Assembly (NCBI RefSeq): GCF_000235425.2
Contig: NZ_KI912266.1
Coordinates: 6,591,464-6,655,463, forward strand
DNA from: Pseudofrankia saprophytica
GTDB taxonomy: Bacteria > Actinomycetota > Actinomycetes > Frankiales > Frankiaceae
Direction of reading: 5' to 3'
Length of the DNA stretch: 64,000 bases
Each line of letters opens with the position of its first letter. Position 1 is the stretch's first letter. Shown piece after piece: positions 34,802 to 44,789 of the stretch. Below the pieces are notes generated by a model that saw only the letters and a program-made list of their open reading frames with translations, ran no database searches and was not told where the DNA came from. The position numbers were made by a program, and so were the translations under genes.

Positions 34802-37800
34802 GTGATCGCGACGCCCCGAGTTCTGCGGAAGCGGATACGGGTTCCCGAGGATCTCGGGAGGGCAGCGGGCGCGATCGTCGCCTATGTGCAGGGCGGGCAG
34901 GCGGCCGAGGCGGGTCTGGCGGGCTACTACAGCCCGGACCAAGCGCTCGGCCAGGCCCGCGGACGCTTGGCGGAGTTGGTAGGTCTCCGGGGCCAGGTGT
35001 CCGGTGAGGCGCTCGGTCGGCTCCTGCAAGGCAGGCACGCCGTGACCAACCGGCCGTTGTTGACCGGGCCTGATCCGGCAGCGCGTGCCCGGCATGCGGG
35101 CCTCGTCGTCAACAAGTCCGAAGCGTCGTCGGATTCTCCGGGCAGGGAAAGCGCCGCCGGATCCGGCCACGGCGATGATCTGCTGACATTGGTCGAGGCG
35201 GCGGCAGTGGCCGGGGTGAGCGTGAGCCACCTGCGTTCGCTCGTGAGCCGTGGTTCCGAGGCCGACGCCGCGCCCGACCGATCGGACCGCACCGGAGGCA
35301 CGGCTGCCAGGCAGACGCCGTTCAGAGCTGATCACGAGCGACCCGCGGACGACAGCGACCCGTGGACGAGCGAGATGCACGAGGAGGCTGAAGGTGAAGC
35401 CAGGTCACCGGGAAACGATCAGCCGTCGGGCATACGCGGCGCGGACGGTCGTTGGCGGGTGCGGCGGGATGTGCTGGAGCGGTGGTGTGCGGCGCGGGTG
35501 CCGCGGGCGACGGTGCTCGGGTACGACGTGGTCTGCGCGGCGCCGAAGTCGGTCTCGCTGCTGTGGGCGTTCGGCGATGAGGCGTTGCGTGCGGACGTGG
35601 CGGCGGCGTTGAACGCGGCGGTCGACGCGACCATCGGCTACCTGGAGCGCCATGCGGCGTTCGGCATGGTCGGCGGGCGGAACCAGCGGGCGTTCGGCCT
35701 GGCGGTGGCGTCGTACCTGCACGACGTGTCGCGGGCCGTCGAGGCACATCTGCATGTCCACAACATTGTGATCAACGCGCTGGCGGTCCCCTCCGATCCG
35801 GCCGGGCCCGGCGGCGAGCGGCAGGGACCCAACGCCGGTCGGGTGGTGACGGGCTGGGACTGGCGGGCGGTCGACGGGGAGGTGCTCCTCGCGCACGTCC
35901 GGACGGCCGGCTTCGTCGGCGCGGCGGTGCTGCGCCACGAGTTGTCAGCGCGGCGCGGGCTCCAGTGGGGGCCAGTGCGGAACGGTGTGGCGGAGCTGGC
36001 TGACTTCCCGGTCGACCTGTTGGCGGCGTTCTCGACGCGGCACCGGGAGGTCGAGGAGGAGTTCGCGCAGCTCGTGGCCGGCGGGTTGGAGCCGTCGGGG
36101 GCGACGAAGTCGGTAGCGCAGCGGGAGTCGCGGGCGCCGAAGCGCGTAGTCGCTGACGCCGCGGTCCGCGCGCTCCAGGTTGAGAAGCTAACGGCCGCTG
36201 GGTGGAGCGTCGACGAGGTCCGCGCTCTGGCCAGGCCGGGATTTCACCGCCCTCAGCCGGTCGGCGACGCCGACGTGGCCGGGCTTTTCGATCTGCTCGC
36301 CGGACCGACGGGGATGACCGAGAAGACGACGGCGTTCGTGCGCCGAGATGTGGTGCGCCGGGTCTCCGAATGGGGCGGGGACAGGTTGGATGCGGCGGCG
36401 GTCGAGCGGCTGACCGACCGATTCCTCGCCGATCCCCGCGTCGTCGTGCTTGTCGACGCCGCACCCGGCCAGCGCCGCCGGCAGGAACCAGAGCCGATCT
36501 ACACGGTCGAAGGACTGCTCGCCGCGGAGGAGCGGCTCTCCGGACTGGTCCGCGCCGGCCAGGTCGCGTTTGGCGCGGCCCCGCGCAGGCTCGTGGACCG
36601 GCGCACGCTCACTGCTCACCTTGCGGCCGTCGGCGCAACCGCTGCGAGAGGCCCGGGTAGGGGCCGAGCCAGCGTGGAGGGCGCTCCTGTCCGCGCCGCG
36701 ACGCCCGGCTTCCAAGGCGCCGACGCGCACGGCGACGCGGAGCCGCTCCTGTCGGGCGAGCAGGTGGCGCTGGTGCGCCGGCTGCTGGTCGGTGAGGACC
36801 TGGTGCGACTGGCGGTCGGTGCGGCCGGCACGGGGAAGACCGAGGCGATGCGGCTGCTGACCCGCATCGTGCGGGCCACGGGGCGGCAGATCTTCGCGAC
36901 CGCGCACGGCGGGCGGCAGGCCGAAGAGCTGGCCGAGCGGATCGGGATCCCGGCGCGGGTCGTGGCGAGCTGGCTGGAGAAGCTCGCCCATGTCGACGAC
37001 CCGGCCACGGTGTGGCCGCCGGGCTCGGTGCTGATCGTCGATGAGGCGACCCAGGTCGGGACCCGCGACGCCGAACGGCTTCTTCACTTCGCCAGCCGGA
37101 CGGGGACGGTGGTCATCCTGCTCGGTGATCCGGCGCAGCTCGGTTCGGTCGCTGCCGGCGGCTGGTTCGCTCACCTCGTCGCCCAGACAGCCGACGTGCC
37201 GACGTTGACGACCGTGCGCCGGCAGGCCGGCGCGGACCTCACCGCGGTGCGCGCCGCGCTCGGCGCGCTACGCGCCGACACCGCGGCAGGCACCCGCGTG
37301 GCCCTGGAGCGGCTCGCCGCCGATGGCAAGATCCGTCTCGTCGACGACCCGGACGCGCTGCTCGCGCAGGCCGTTGCCGACTGGTACACCGAACGCCGCC
37401 AACACAGCCGCGCCGTTCGCGCCGACCGCGGCGCGGCCGGCAACGCGAACAGCGCGGATCTGGCGGCGGCCGCGAGCCGCAGCGGCGCCGTCGGCGCGAA
37501 CGCTGGCGGAGCCACGCCGATGCCTGGGCACGGCGCGCCCCGGTCGGGCCGGCGCGGGCGCGCTTCCGGTCCGGCGGCGGCGCGGATGATGGCCGAGCGG
37601 CACCGGGACGTCGAGATGCTCAACCAGGCGGCCCGCGCGCTGCTCGCCGCCGACGGAACACTCACCGGACCGGTGCTGACCGTGGCGGGGAGGGACTTCC
37701 AGGCCGCCGACGAGGTCGTGACCCTCACCCAGACCGGCCACACCCTGGTACCCGACGGCCGACCCGGCTCGGCGTACATCCGGACCGGAACGACCGGGAC

Positions 37801-39598
37801 CGTCACCGCCGTCCACAACGATCCGGATCACCCGGCGGCGCAGTCGGTCACGGTGTACTTCCCGAGCAAGGGCACGGTCCAGGTCCCGTGGGAGTACCTC
37901 ACGCACCAGTTCGCCGACGGCCGCGACGGCGGCCTCGCCCACGCCTATGCACTCACCGCCGCGAAGGCCCAGGGCGCCACGATGGACACCGCCCGCGCCA
38001 TCGTCCCCGACGACACCAGCCGCGCCGGCCTGTACGTCATGCTGTCGCGCGCCCGCAGCGACGTCGCGGCCTACGTACTGCGCCGCGACGACCTCGACGC
38101 TCGCGACGACGACGAAACCTGGCTACCCGCCGAACCCAGCGCGACCGGAGATCCACTCGACCGGCTCGCGGACCGGCTCGACCGATCCGAACAGGAACGA
38201 CCGGCCGGCGCGCGTGACCCGATCGCGGCTGCCGCGCACCAGCTGTCCCGCCACCACGCTCTCGCGGAGCTCACCGCCCTGCGCCTCGGCGCCCTGCCCG
38301 GTCACGGCCAGGACGGGCCCGAGTCAGCGGCGACCGGCATGGGCGAGGTGTCTGGCGCGAGCGGCGCGCGCAACGCGCCGAGCAGCACCAAGCCGACAGC
38401 GCCCGTCGCGCCGTTCGCGCCGATGCGCGCCGCGCCGGACCCGCGGTCCGCGCCGGACGCGCCGACGCCCGAAGGCCCGGCGACCGCGGCGGGCCCGGCT
38501 GACGTTCCGCGCCAGGTGCTGCTGCGCCGCGCCGAGCTGGGCGCGGAAGCGGCGCTACGCAGCGCCGCGCTCGCGGACCCGCCCGCCGGCCTGGTCGCGC
38601 GGATCGGCCCCCGCCTGGAAGCCGGCCCGGACCAAGCCGTCTGGGACGACGCCGTCGCCGCTCTCACGATCTACCGCGCCCGCCATCAGCCCACAGCTCC
38701 CGCGCATCTGGCCGGGCCGCCGCCCGGCAGCCACGCCGACGACCAGGCGCGCGATCCCTGGCTACGGCATCGCGCGCAGGCAACCCGGCTCGCCGACGAC
38801 TGGGCCGCTGCCCTCCCCGCCGCGATCCGGGCTCGATTCGCCGGCCCTGGCCAGGCCGTTCCCCGAGCACGCGCCATCGCCGGGCTGCACGCCCTCCTCG
38901 ACGCCGGACATCCACCCACCGCGCTGGCTGACGCACTTCGCGCTGACTCTCTTGACGGGATCCGGGCCGGCGCGCCCGTTCTCGAGAGGCGTGTCAGCGA
39001 CCTCTGTCAGCAGACCGGCATCGACCCGTCCCTGTACGACCTGCCCGCACCGCGCACCGCGCAGGAGGAATGGAACGAGGTCACCGACCTGCTCGCTCTC
39101 GCCGAGACCAACCACCTCGCGACCAGGCCGACAATGGATCTCACCGCCGAGCGCCACACCCTCACCCACGCGCTCGCCGCGGCCGTGAGTGTCCCGGTGA
39201 CCATCACTTCGGACGGCGTTGCCGTCTTCGCGCCAGACTCCCCAGCCCCGGAGCGATTCGAGCAAACGGCACGGCTCGCGCGGCTCGACGCGGCGCTCGA
39301 CCGCCAAGCCGTCGACGCGATGGCCCGTGCCAAGACCGAACCCGCCCGCTACCTGACCGCACTGCTCGGCCCCCGCCCCACCGGCCCGGACGCAGAGACC
39401 TGGGATCAGGCGGCCAGCCGGGTCGAGCGCTACCGCCACCGCCTCGCTGGCCTGCCCTACGGAGCTCCCGCCGCTCCACACGCGGCCGATCCCGCCCGCT
39501 ACGCCCTCGGCGACCGGCCTGCCGACTCCACAGCTGCCGCTGACTACGACGAAGCCTGCGACGTCGCCAGCCTGCGCGACGGGCAGCTGACCATCTGA
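34802..39598 (+). CDS. MobF (TrwC-type) conjugative relaxase fused to a RecD/TraI-type helicase, with inserted HTH
   Basis: The protein has 1598 residues from a GTG at 34802, where family similarity begins (LRKRIRVPEDLG). The relaxase domain has candidate nicking tyrosines (GYYS at 41-44) and the three-histidine metal site HLHVH (316-320). Between them, residues about 125-230 hold an excisionase/MerR-like HTH (LVEAAAVAGVSVSHLRSLVS, later GRWRVRRDVLERW) not present in TrwC. The helicase part has Walker A GAAGTGKTE near 673, VDEATQVG near 747 and late AYALTAAKAQGATMD. It nicks oriT, stays bound to the 5' end and unwinds the strand for transfer. No coupling protein gene is in the window. Ala/Pro-rich linkers lie around 890 and 1190. 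Confidence 0.9.
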   Translation: MIATPRVLRKRIRVPEDLGRAAGAIVAYVQGGQAAEAGLAGYYSPDQALGQARGRLAELVGLRGQVSGEALGRLLQGRHAVTNRPLLTGPDPAARARHAGLVVNKSEASSDSPGRESAAGSGHGDDLLTLVEAAAVAGVSVSHLRSLVSRGSEADAAPDRSDRTGGTAARQTPFRADHERPADDSDPWTSEMHEEAEGEARSPGNDQPSGIRGADGRWRVRRDVLERWCAARVPRATVLGYDVVCAAPKSVSLLWAFGDEALRADVAAALNAAVDATIGYLERHAAFGMVGGRNQRAFGLAVASYLHDVSRAVEAHLHVHNIVINALAVPSDPAGPGGERQGPNAGRVVTGWDWRAVDGEVLLAHVRTAGFVGAAVLRHELSARRGLQWGPVRNGVAELADFPVDLLAAFSTRHREVEEEFAQLVAGGLEPSGATKSVAQRESRAPKRVVADAAVRALQVEKLTAAGWSVDEVRALARPGFHRPQPVGDADVAGLFDLLAGPTGMTEKTTAFVRRDVVRRVSEWGGDRLDAAAVERLTDRFLADPRVVVLVDAAPGQRRRQEPEPIYTVEGLLAAEERLSGLVRAGQVAFGAAPRRLVDRRTLTAHLAAVGATAARGPGRGRASVEGAPVRAATPGFQGADAHGDAEPLLSGEQVALVRRLLVGEDLVRLAVGAAGTGKTEAMRLLTRIVRATGRQIFATAHGGRQAEELAERIGIPARVVASWLEKLAHVDDPATVWPPGSVLIVDEATQVGTRDAERLLHFASRTGTVVILLGDPAQLGSVAAGGWFAHLVAQTADVPTLTTVRRQAGADLTAVRAALGALRADTAAGTRVALERLAADGKIRLVDDPDALLAQAVADWYTERRQHSRAVRADRGAAGNANSADLAAAASRSGAVGANAGGATPMPGHGAPRSGRRGRASGPAAARMMAERHRDVEMLNQAARALLAADGTLTGPVLTVAGRDFQAADEVVTLTQTGHTLVPDGRPGSAYIRTGTTGTVTAVHNDPDHPAAQSVTVYFPSKGTVQVPWEYLTHQFADGRDGGLAHAYALTAAKAQGATMDTARAIVPDDTSRAGLYVMLSRARSDVAAYVLRRDDLDARDDDETWLPAEPSATGDPLDRLADRLDRSEQERPAGARDPIAAAAHQLSRHHALAELTALRLGALPGHGQDGPESAATGMGEVSGASGARNAPSSTKPTAPVAPFAPMRAAPDPRSAPDAPTPEGPATAAGPADVPRQVLLRRAELGAEAALRSAALADPPAGLVARIGPRLEAGPDQAVWDDAVAALTIYRARHQPTAPAHLAGPPPGSHADDQARDPWLRHRAQATRLADDWAAALPAAIRARFAGPGQAVPRARAIAGLHALLDAGHPPTALADALRADSLDGIRAGAPVLERRVSDLCQQTGIDPSLYDLPAPRTAQEEWNEVTDLLALAETNHLATRPTMDLTAERHTLTHALAAAVSVPVTITSDGVAVFAPDSPAPERFEQTARLARLDAALDRQAVDAMARAKTEPARYLTALLGPRPTGPDAETWDQAASRVERYRHRLAGLPYGAPAAPHAADPARYALGDRPADSTAAADYDEACDVASLRDGQLTI

Positions 39599-40000
39599 CA
39601 AGCCCTCGAACCAGCGCCACTGGCCCCGGCCGGCGGACGGCGAATCAACTGCGAGGTCTGCCTCCTGGATGACCTGGCGGACGATCGTTTCAAGATGCCG
39701 TCCGCTGCCATCAGCACAGCCGGCCCGAGCCCAGGCTGAGCGAGGTTGTCACTCGCTCACCGGGCGATACGCGCGCGGCCCGGAGCCGGGAACGCGGGTA
39801 CCTGAAACCCCGAGACTTGGGCTGCCCGCTGTCATCGCGGATGGCATCGCCGGGGACATCGCGAATGACACCGCGCCGTATTCGTGCTGGTGCACGCATC
39901 GCGCGGGACATCGTCAGGGACATCGCAGACCTGGAGATGGCACGGTTGCCCGTCGGCCGGCACCGAAGCGCCGAACGAACGGCCAGCCCAGCACGCCGCG
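39599..40000. other. Gap of 402 bp between convergent genes
   Basis: No gene is supported. GGGACATCG occurs three times (39851-39859, 39903-39911, 39915-39923), a word related to the GATGTCC/GACGTCC words in other gaps of the element. Confidence 0.45.
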
Positions 40001-40561
40001 TCAGCCTGCGCGCGCCACGACCATCCCGACGGCGGCCTCGGTCGCGTCGGCACGCCCGTCGCCACCATCGATGGCCAGGTTGACGGTGGTGTCGAACGCC
40101 AACGGGCTGACGAGGCTGTGCGCCAAGCCTCGGCGAAGCGCGTACGCACGAGCAGCGGCGGGCGACTCGAACGGCAGATGCACCGCCAACGCCCGCGTGC
40201 GGCCGGGGTCGGCGAAGCTCACCACCCCGAACAGACACCCCTCACTTTCGACGCCGGACACGGCGGTCTCAGCGGCGGGCTGCTCACTGAGGAGGACCTT
40301 CAAGAGCTGGTCGCCCGGCCAGTCCAACGCCCGGGACAAAGCGGCCAGGGTGTCAGTACGGGCGCGACGGCCGCCAGCCCCGCGCTGAAGGAGACGGATC
40401 GTCGCCACCGAGATCCCCGACACCTCGGCCAGCCGTTGTTGGCTCATCCGGCGGGCCGCCATCCGCTTGTTGAGCTCCGCAGCGACCGCGGCCCAGTCCT
40501 CACCGCCGGGCACGTCAGCGGCCAGCTCTCGGACGGCCACGCCCGCCGGGGCCGGCGTCAC
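40001..40561 (-). CDS. Helix-turn-helix (XRE-type) regulator
   Basis: The protein has 186 residues; the GTG start overlaps the stop of the upstream gene (GTGA). Residues 27-90 hold an XRE HTH (LNKRMAARRMSQQRLAEVSG, ISVATIRLLQRG) that ends in LAALSRALDWPGDQL. The C-terminal 90 residues are not recognisable; they include FGVVSFADPGRTRALAVHLP. It probably controls element genes together with its coupled partner. Confidence 0.75.
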   Translation of the reverse strand: MTPAPAGVAVRELAADVPGGEDWAAVAAELNKRMAARRMSQQRLAEVSGISVATIRLLQRGAGGRRARTDTLAALSRALDWPGDQLLKVLLSEQPAAETAVSGVESEGCLFGVVSFADPGRTRALAVHLPFESPAAARAYALRRGLAHSLVSPLAFDTTVNLAIDGGDGRADATEAAVGMVVARAG

Positions 40562-41055
40562 GCGGCCACCGCCGCTGGCAAGGCATCGGCAGGGACAGCA
40601 GCGGACCGCATGCTTGCGACCCGAAAACGGTCTGTCAGCTCCCACACGACCCGCAACTGCGCCGCCTGCGGCGTCACGACCGTGATCAGGTGCGGCAGAA
40701 TGATCTCGCCGGCCTGCCACGCGCACCGCGGCCGAACCCCGCTGACCACGACCGGCACCGGACCAAGCCGGCCCGCCTCCCGCGCGCCGGCGAGCAGCCG
40801 ACCCACCGCGAGCGCCAACCTCGTCAGCCCCGGCGAGACCAGCGGCGGACACGCCACCAGCACCCGCTCGCCGCCCATTGCCGCCAGCGACCGCGCCGCC
40901 GACTCCGCCGGGAACGGATGCGAGGCCACGAAGGCCGGCTCTATCTCGGGCAGCCGGTCGCAGACCACCCCCGGCCGCGCCGGCAACGGGAACGGCTTCA
41001 GGTCCACCGTGGCCAGGCCGCCTGGCCCGCCGTCCACATCGATCATCACCTGCAT
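40558..41055 (-). CDS. Hypothetical protein coupled to the HTH regulator
   Basis: The protein has 165 residues from the ATG at 41055, with GGGAGG upstream. I do not recognise it. It is soluble, rich in Val/Ala/Pro, and has no clear motif; VLVACPPLVSPGLTRLALAV and VPVVVSGVRP suggest an alpha/beta fold. Stop and start overlap with the HTH gene (GTGA) argue that the two work together. It is divergent from the regulator gene at 41398. Confidence 0.6.
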   Translation of the reverse strand: MQVMIDVDGGPGGLATVDLKPFPLPARPGVVCDRLPEIEPAFVASHPFPAESAARSLAAMGGERVLVACPPLVSPGLTRLALAVGRLLAGAREAGRLGPVPVVVSGVRPRCAWQAGEIILPHLITVVTPQAAQLRVVWELTDRFRVASMRSAAVPADALPAAVAA

Positions 41056-41397
41056 CGGGGACCTCCCGTTCCCGCGCCAGCGAGCCTGGCCGGGCCCGCC
41101 GCCAGGGATCGACGCCGGCCGACGGCAGGCCCGCACCGTCACCGTCGCCGCACCCGGCCCGCGCCCTTCCCAGCGACTCCTGCCCGCCGGCCATCCGACG
41201 CCAGGTCGACCCTGACGTAGTCATGCGGACGACGACCTTCGGCCTGCCGTCTTGGAGACGTCCGAGTGCCTTTCCAGGGACATCAGTACGCCGACTTGGC
41301 GACGTTTCGACACGCCGCGCAGCGGAGCCGTGACAGGACGTCCGAACATCCCGATCCTGGAGATGTCCGGATCCGCCCGATACCGAGGAGGCGCGGC
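41056..41397. other. Divergent promoter gap, 342 bp
   Basis: No gene is supported. It contains GACGTCCGAGT, GGACGTCCGAAC and GATGTCCGGATCC, again the GTCC-rich words typical of the gaps in this element. It must hold promoters for the regulator on the right and the two-gene unit on the left. Confidence 0.45.
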
Positions 41398-42762
41398 ATG
41401 ACCCAGCCGCCCGCCCCCAGAACCCGTCTCGCCGAGCTTCTACGCGAACGGCACTGGACCGTCGACGACTTCGTCCGCGAGTTCAACCGCGCCGGCCGCC
41501 ACTCCGGCCCGGACCGCCGCGACCACGCGATCAGTCACCGCCAAGCCACCCGCTGGCTATCCGGCCGCCTTCCCTCCCAGCCGCACCCGGCGTCGTGCCG
41601 CGTCCTGGAAGCGATGTTCAGCCTCGACGCCGCGAGCCTGTTGAATCCACCGACAGCCACGCCGGACCGTGACCTATCGGGCGACCCGGGTGACGATGAG
41701 AACGTCCCGCCGGCACCGCTGGAAGAGGTGAGTCCGACGCGTCGCCGAGATGTCCTGTCCGCCGGCGTACTGCTTACAGGCACCGCCGCCGTCGCCAGCC
41801 CAACAGAGCAGGCCGCGCGGATCTCCCGCGCGATCGCCGCGGCTACCCCCGACCCGCTCACCCTCGCGCAACTGCAGCACGGCATCCACGAGCTGACCAC
41901 CCGCTACGCGCTCACCCCACACGCCGACCTCGTCGCCCCAATCGAACGCGCCTGGACCGACGCCGAAGCCCTCCTCGACACCCGGATCACCGGCCCCACC
42001 CGCACCGACCTCGAACTCGTCGCCGGTCAATACGCCTACTACCGCGGCCAACTCGCCTTCGACATGGGCGACAACAAAACCGCACTCACGTTCCTCGTGC
42101 TGGCCGCCCAGCACGCCCACGCTGTCGGCGACACTCTGCTCGCCGGCTCGGTCGCGGTGATGCGTTCCGCAGTGGCGTTCTTCGCCGGCGACTTCGCGGC
42201 GGCCGCGACCCTCGCCGGCCGAACCCTGCCCGGCGCCCACCCTTATGTCGTGCCCACCCTCGCCAGTTCTGTGGCCCGCTCGCTCGCCCAGACCGGCGAC
42301 ACCGAGGGAGCCCTCCAAGCACTGCGAACCATGCACGACAACATCTGGACCGGCCCATTCCTCCCCGGCCCCGAACCAGGTGACGAGGAGACCTATGAAG
42401 CCTTCAGCGCCGTTACCCTCGGCTACGTGGGCAGGGGCGAAGACGCCGAGCGTCACGGACTTCGCTCGCTCACGCTGCTCGCCGGTACAGGCCGGTTCGT
42501 CCAGCAGGCCGGCACACAACTCGCACTCGCCCGCGCCTTCCTGCGCCGCCAGACACCAGACCCCGAGCGGGCCGCTACAGCCGTTCAGGCTGCCCTGCGT
42601 GCGGCAGCCGGCAACAGTCATCCGCGCACCACATACCGCGCCGCAGCGATCTATCGCCACCTGACTGCCAACCCGGACTGGTCTCGCCTCTCGGTTGTAT
42701 GCAACCTCGCAGCCCAACTGCCTGCCGGCCCGCGCGCTCTGCCCTCGACTTCGGTGATCTGA
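41398..42762 (+). CDS. Transcriptional regulator with divergent HTH and TPR-like region
   Basis: The protein has 454 residues; the ATG follows GAGGAGG. Residues 5-85 hold a divergent HTH (RLAELLRERHWTVDDFVREF, then ISHRQATRWLSGRLPSQP). Next comes the RRRDVLSAGVLL segment seen in many Streptomyces regulators of this type. Residues 150-450 are helical TPR-like repeats, for example QYAYYRGQLAFDMGDNKTAL, suggesting peptide or small-molecule sensing. Such HTH-TPR proteins are common in actinobacterial mobile elements and natural product clusters. The target is unknown; the GTCC-rich gap just upstream is a candidate. Confidence 0.75.
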   Translation: MTQPPAPRTRLAELLRERHWTVDDFVREFNRAGRHSGPDRRDHAISHRQATRWLSGRLPSQPHPASCRVLEAMFSLDAASLLNPPTATPDRDLSGDPGDDENVPPAPLEEVSPTRRRDVLSAGVLLTGTAAVASPTEQAARISRAIAAATPDPLTLAQLQHGIHELTTRYALTPHADLVAPIERAWTDAEALLDTRITGPTRTDLELVAGQYAYYRGQLAFDMGDNKTALTFLVLAAQHAHAVGDTLLAGSVAVMRSAVAFFAGDFAAAATLAGRTLPGAHPYVVPTLASSVARSLAQTGDTEGALQALRTMHDNIWTGPFLPGPEPGDEETYEAFSAVTLGYVGRGEDAERHGLRSLTLLAGTGRFVQQAGTQLALARAFLRRQTPDPERAATAVQAALRAAAGNSHPRTTYRAAAIYRHLTANPDWSRLSVVCNLAAQLPAGPRALPSTSVI

Positions 42763-43095
42763 AACCTTCAGACGCGGCAGCCCCCGTGCTGCGACGGCTG
42801 CCCGGACTCGCTGGTAAGCAAAGAATCGCGCCCCGCACGCGAACGCCATCGGCTGTGAGATACCACAGGATCGATGCAGCGTGGACGGTATGGCAAAGAG
42901 CGTCGGCGGCCGACCCGAAATCAAGATCGTAGCGGGCCTTGGACCGGCCGTGTTCCCCAGGTCGGCACCGCCGCGTGGCACGCGACGACCTAGTCGTGGG
43001 ACCGACCGCGGCCCATCGTGGATCTGTGGAAAGGAGGCATCTGGACCCGTGGATCTCGCTAGAATTGGCTCCGTTACCTAGCGTAAGGGTGGCCA
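42763..43095. other. Gap of 333 bp upstream of the coiled-coil nuclease gene
   Basis: No gene is supported. TAGAAT at 43060-43065 could be a -10 box 30 bp before the ATG of the next gene; no good -35 is seen. Confidence 0.4.
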
Positions 43096-44670
43096 ATGAC
43101 ACCAAGTCACGGGGGTCCGTCGGACTGGCAGCGACGCCAGCAGGCTGCCGCGAGAGACGCGGAGCGCCAGCGCAAGGAGCAAATCCGCGCCAGGGCGAAC
43201 GCCACAAAAGAGCGCGAGCAGGCTCGCCGGGAACAGCGTGCCGCGAAGGTCGCGCAGAAAAACGTGCGTCTGAACGAGACGGTTGACGAACTCCGCGAAT
43301 TTCTGCGCCGCGGCCTCGACCGTTCCGCCCGGATCGACCTAGAACGAGATCGACGAACGCTGAAGGTAGAGCCGCTCAAGCTCGGAGGCATCGCTCAGCC
43401 CGTGCCTCAGCCGCGCTGGGAGGATTTCAAGCCGGCCGAACCATCGGCGCTTTCTCGCATGGCTGGTGGAGCGGCCCGCTATGAGCGTCGAACGGCCGAA
43501 TCCAAGCAGAAGTTCGAAGAGGCCGAACGCCGAGCCAAGCAAGCCGAAGAAGCGCGATTGATACAAGTAAATGCCGCTCAAGTCGAGTACGCCGCACAGC
43601 TTACGAGCGAACGAGCCGAGGTTTCGAAGCACAACGCCGCGCTCAACAAGTACATGCAGGAGCTCAGCGAGCGAGAGCCGGCCAGCGTCGAAAGATACCT
43701 GCTGCGCGTACTGCGAGAGGCGCCACTCCCAGGCAATTTCCCCCGAAACGCGGAAGTATCCTTCAGTCGGCGCGCGGAACAAGCAGTAATCAGGTTCGAA
43801 TTACCTCCACCAACTGTCGTTCCGACCGTGGCCGCGTATAAGTACCTGCCAACCAAGGATGAAGAACGCGAGACCCAGCGAAGCAAGTCTGATGTAGCCG
43901 ACATATACCGAGGCGCAGTCAGCCAGACGGCGCTGCTCTGCTTGCGAGACCTCTTCGACTCTGATCCGTCGCTAAATTCTATAGGGTTCAATGGGCATGC
44001 CCATGTGATAAATCCCGCAACAGGCGTGCAAGAGTACCCGTGCTTCATCAGCTTGAACGTCGGGAGATCCGCGTTTCCTCGCGACGACAATCTCCGCAAC
44101 GTCACGGCGGAAAAATGCGTTCGCCACCTTCGCGCAATCGTTTCAAATCATCCATACGAACTTGAGCCGATCGAACCGATCATCGACTTCGATCTGACCA
44201 AGTTTTCTTTCGTCGAAGGGCTGGATGCAGTCTCGACTCTCGACTCTCGCCCAGACCTGATGGACATGTCGTACACCAATTTCGAACATCTCGTGAGACA
44301 AATATTTGAGGCGCAGGGAGCTGAAGGCTGGACTACACAGCAGAGCAACGATGATGGCGTGGATGCTGTGATAGTTCAGCGTCGCGCCCTCATGGGTGGC
44401 CTAACGATAGTCCAGGCAAAGCACTACAGCAAAGTGATCGGAGTCAGCCACGTACGCGAACTTGCCGGTGCCATGGAAGAAAAGAAGGCTGGGTGGGGAA
44501 TACTAATCACCACATCCTGGTTTACTTCGAACTGCTGGGACAAGGCGCGCGACCATGGCCGCATGGAGCTGATCGACGGAGAGAGGCTGATCTACCTGAT
44601 CAAGGAATATCTCGGCAAGGACGTTCTAATCGGTATTCCAAACCGCCCTCGTCCTCGTCCCAACCCGTAG
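43096..44670 (+). CDS. Coiled-coil restriction endonuclease-like protein (Mrr_cat type)
   Basis: The protein has 524 residues. The first 200 are highly charged coiled coil (RDAERQRKEQIRARANATKE and similar), then a middle domain of unknown fold, then an Mrr-type nuclease domain from about 395: FEHLVRQIFEAQG, NDDGVDAVIV with Asp423 and VQAKHY with Lys442, the D-QxK active site. It ends WGILITTSWFTSN and a Pro/Arg tail. Proteins with this layout are annotated as restriction endonucleases, often stand-alone, and some act on modified DNA. No methyltransferase partner for DNA is next to it. The gene is more A/T-rich than the RiPP genes beside it. Confidence 0.8.
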   Translation: MTPSHGGPSDWQRRQQAAARDAERQRKEQIRARANATKEREQARREQRAAKVAQKNVRLNETVDELREFLRRGLDRSARIDLERDRRTLKVEPLKLGGIAQPVPQPRWEDFKPAEPSALSRMAGGAARYERRTAESKQKFEEAERRAKQAEEARLIQVNAAQVEYAAQLTSERAEVSKHNAALNKYMQELSEREPASVERYLLRVLREAPLPGNFPRNAEVSFSRRAEQAVIRFELPPPTVVPTVAAYKYLPTKDEERETQRSKSDVADIYRGAVSQTALLCLRDLFDSDPSLNSIGFNGHAHVINPATGVQEYPCFISLNVGRSAFPRDDNLRNVTAEKCVRHLRAIVSNHPYELEPIEPIIDFDLTKFSFVEGLDAVSTLDSRPDLMDMSYTNFEHLVRQIFEAQGAEGWTTQQSNDDGVDAVIVQRRALMGGLTIVQAKHYSKVIGVSHVRELAGAMEEKKAGWGILITTSWFTSNCWDKARDHGRMELIDGERLIYLIKEYLGKDVLIGIPNRPRPRPNP

Positions 44671-44789
44671 CCTCTACGCTGCCGCGTCGGTGCAGGTAAA
44701 CGGGCTGCTACCGCGGCGAGGGCGTCAGTGCCGCACAGTCGAGGCAATTCCGGCGCGGCCCCACGGGTCGACTTGTCGTCCATCGCGCG

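Noticed and set aside
39711-40238. Minus-strand frame of 175 residues partly antisense and out of frame to the HTH gene
   Set aside because: Arg-rich shadow; the HTH frame at 40001-40561 has the motif and a coupled start.
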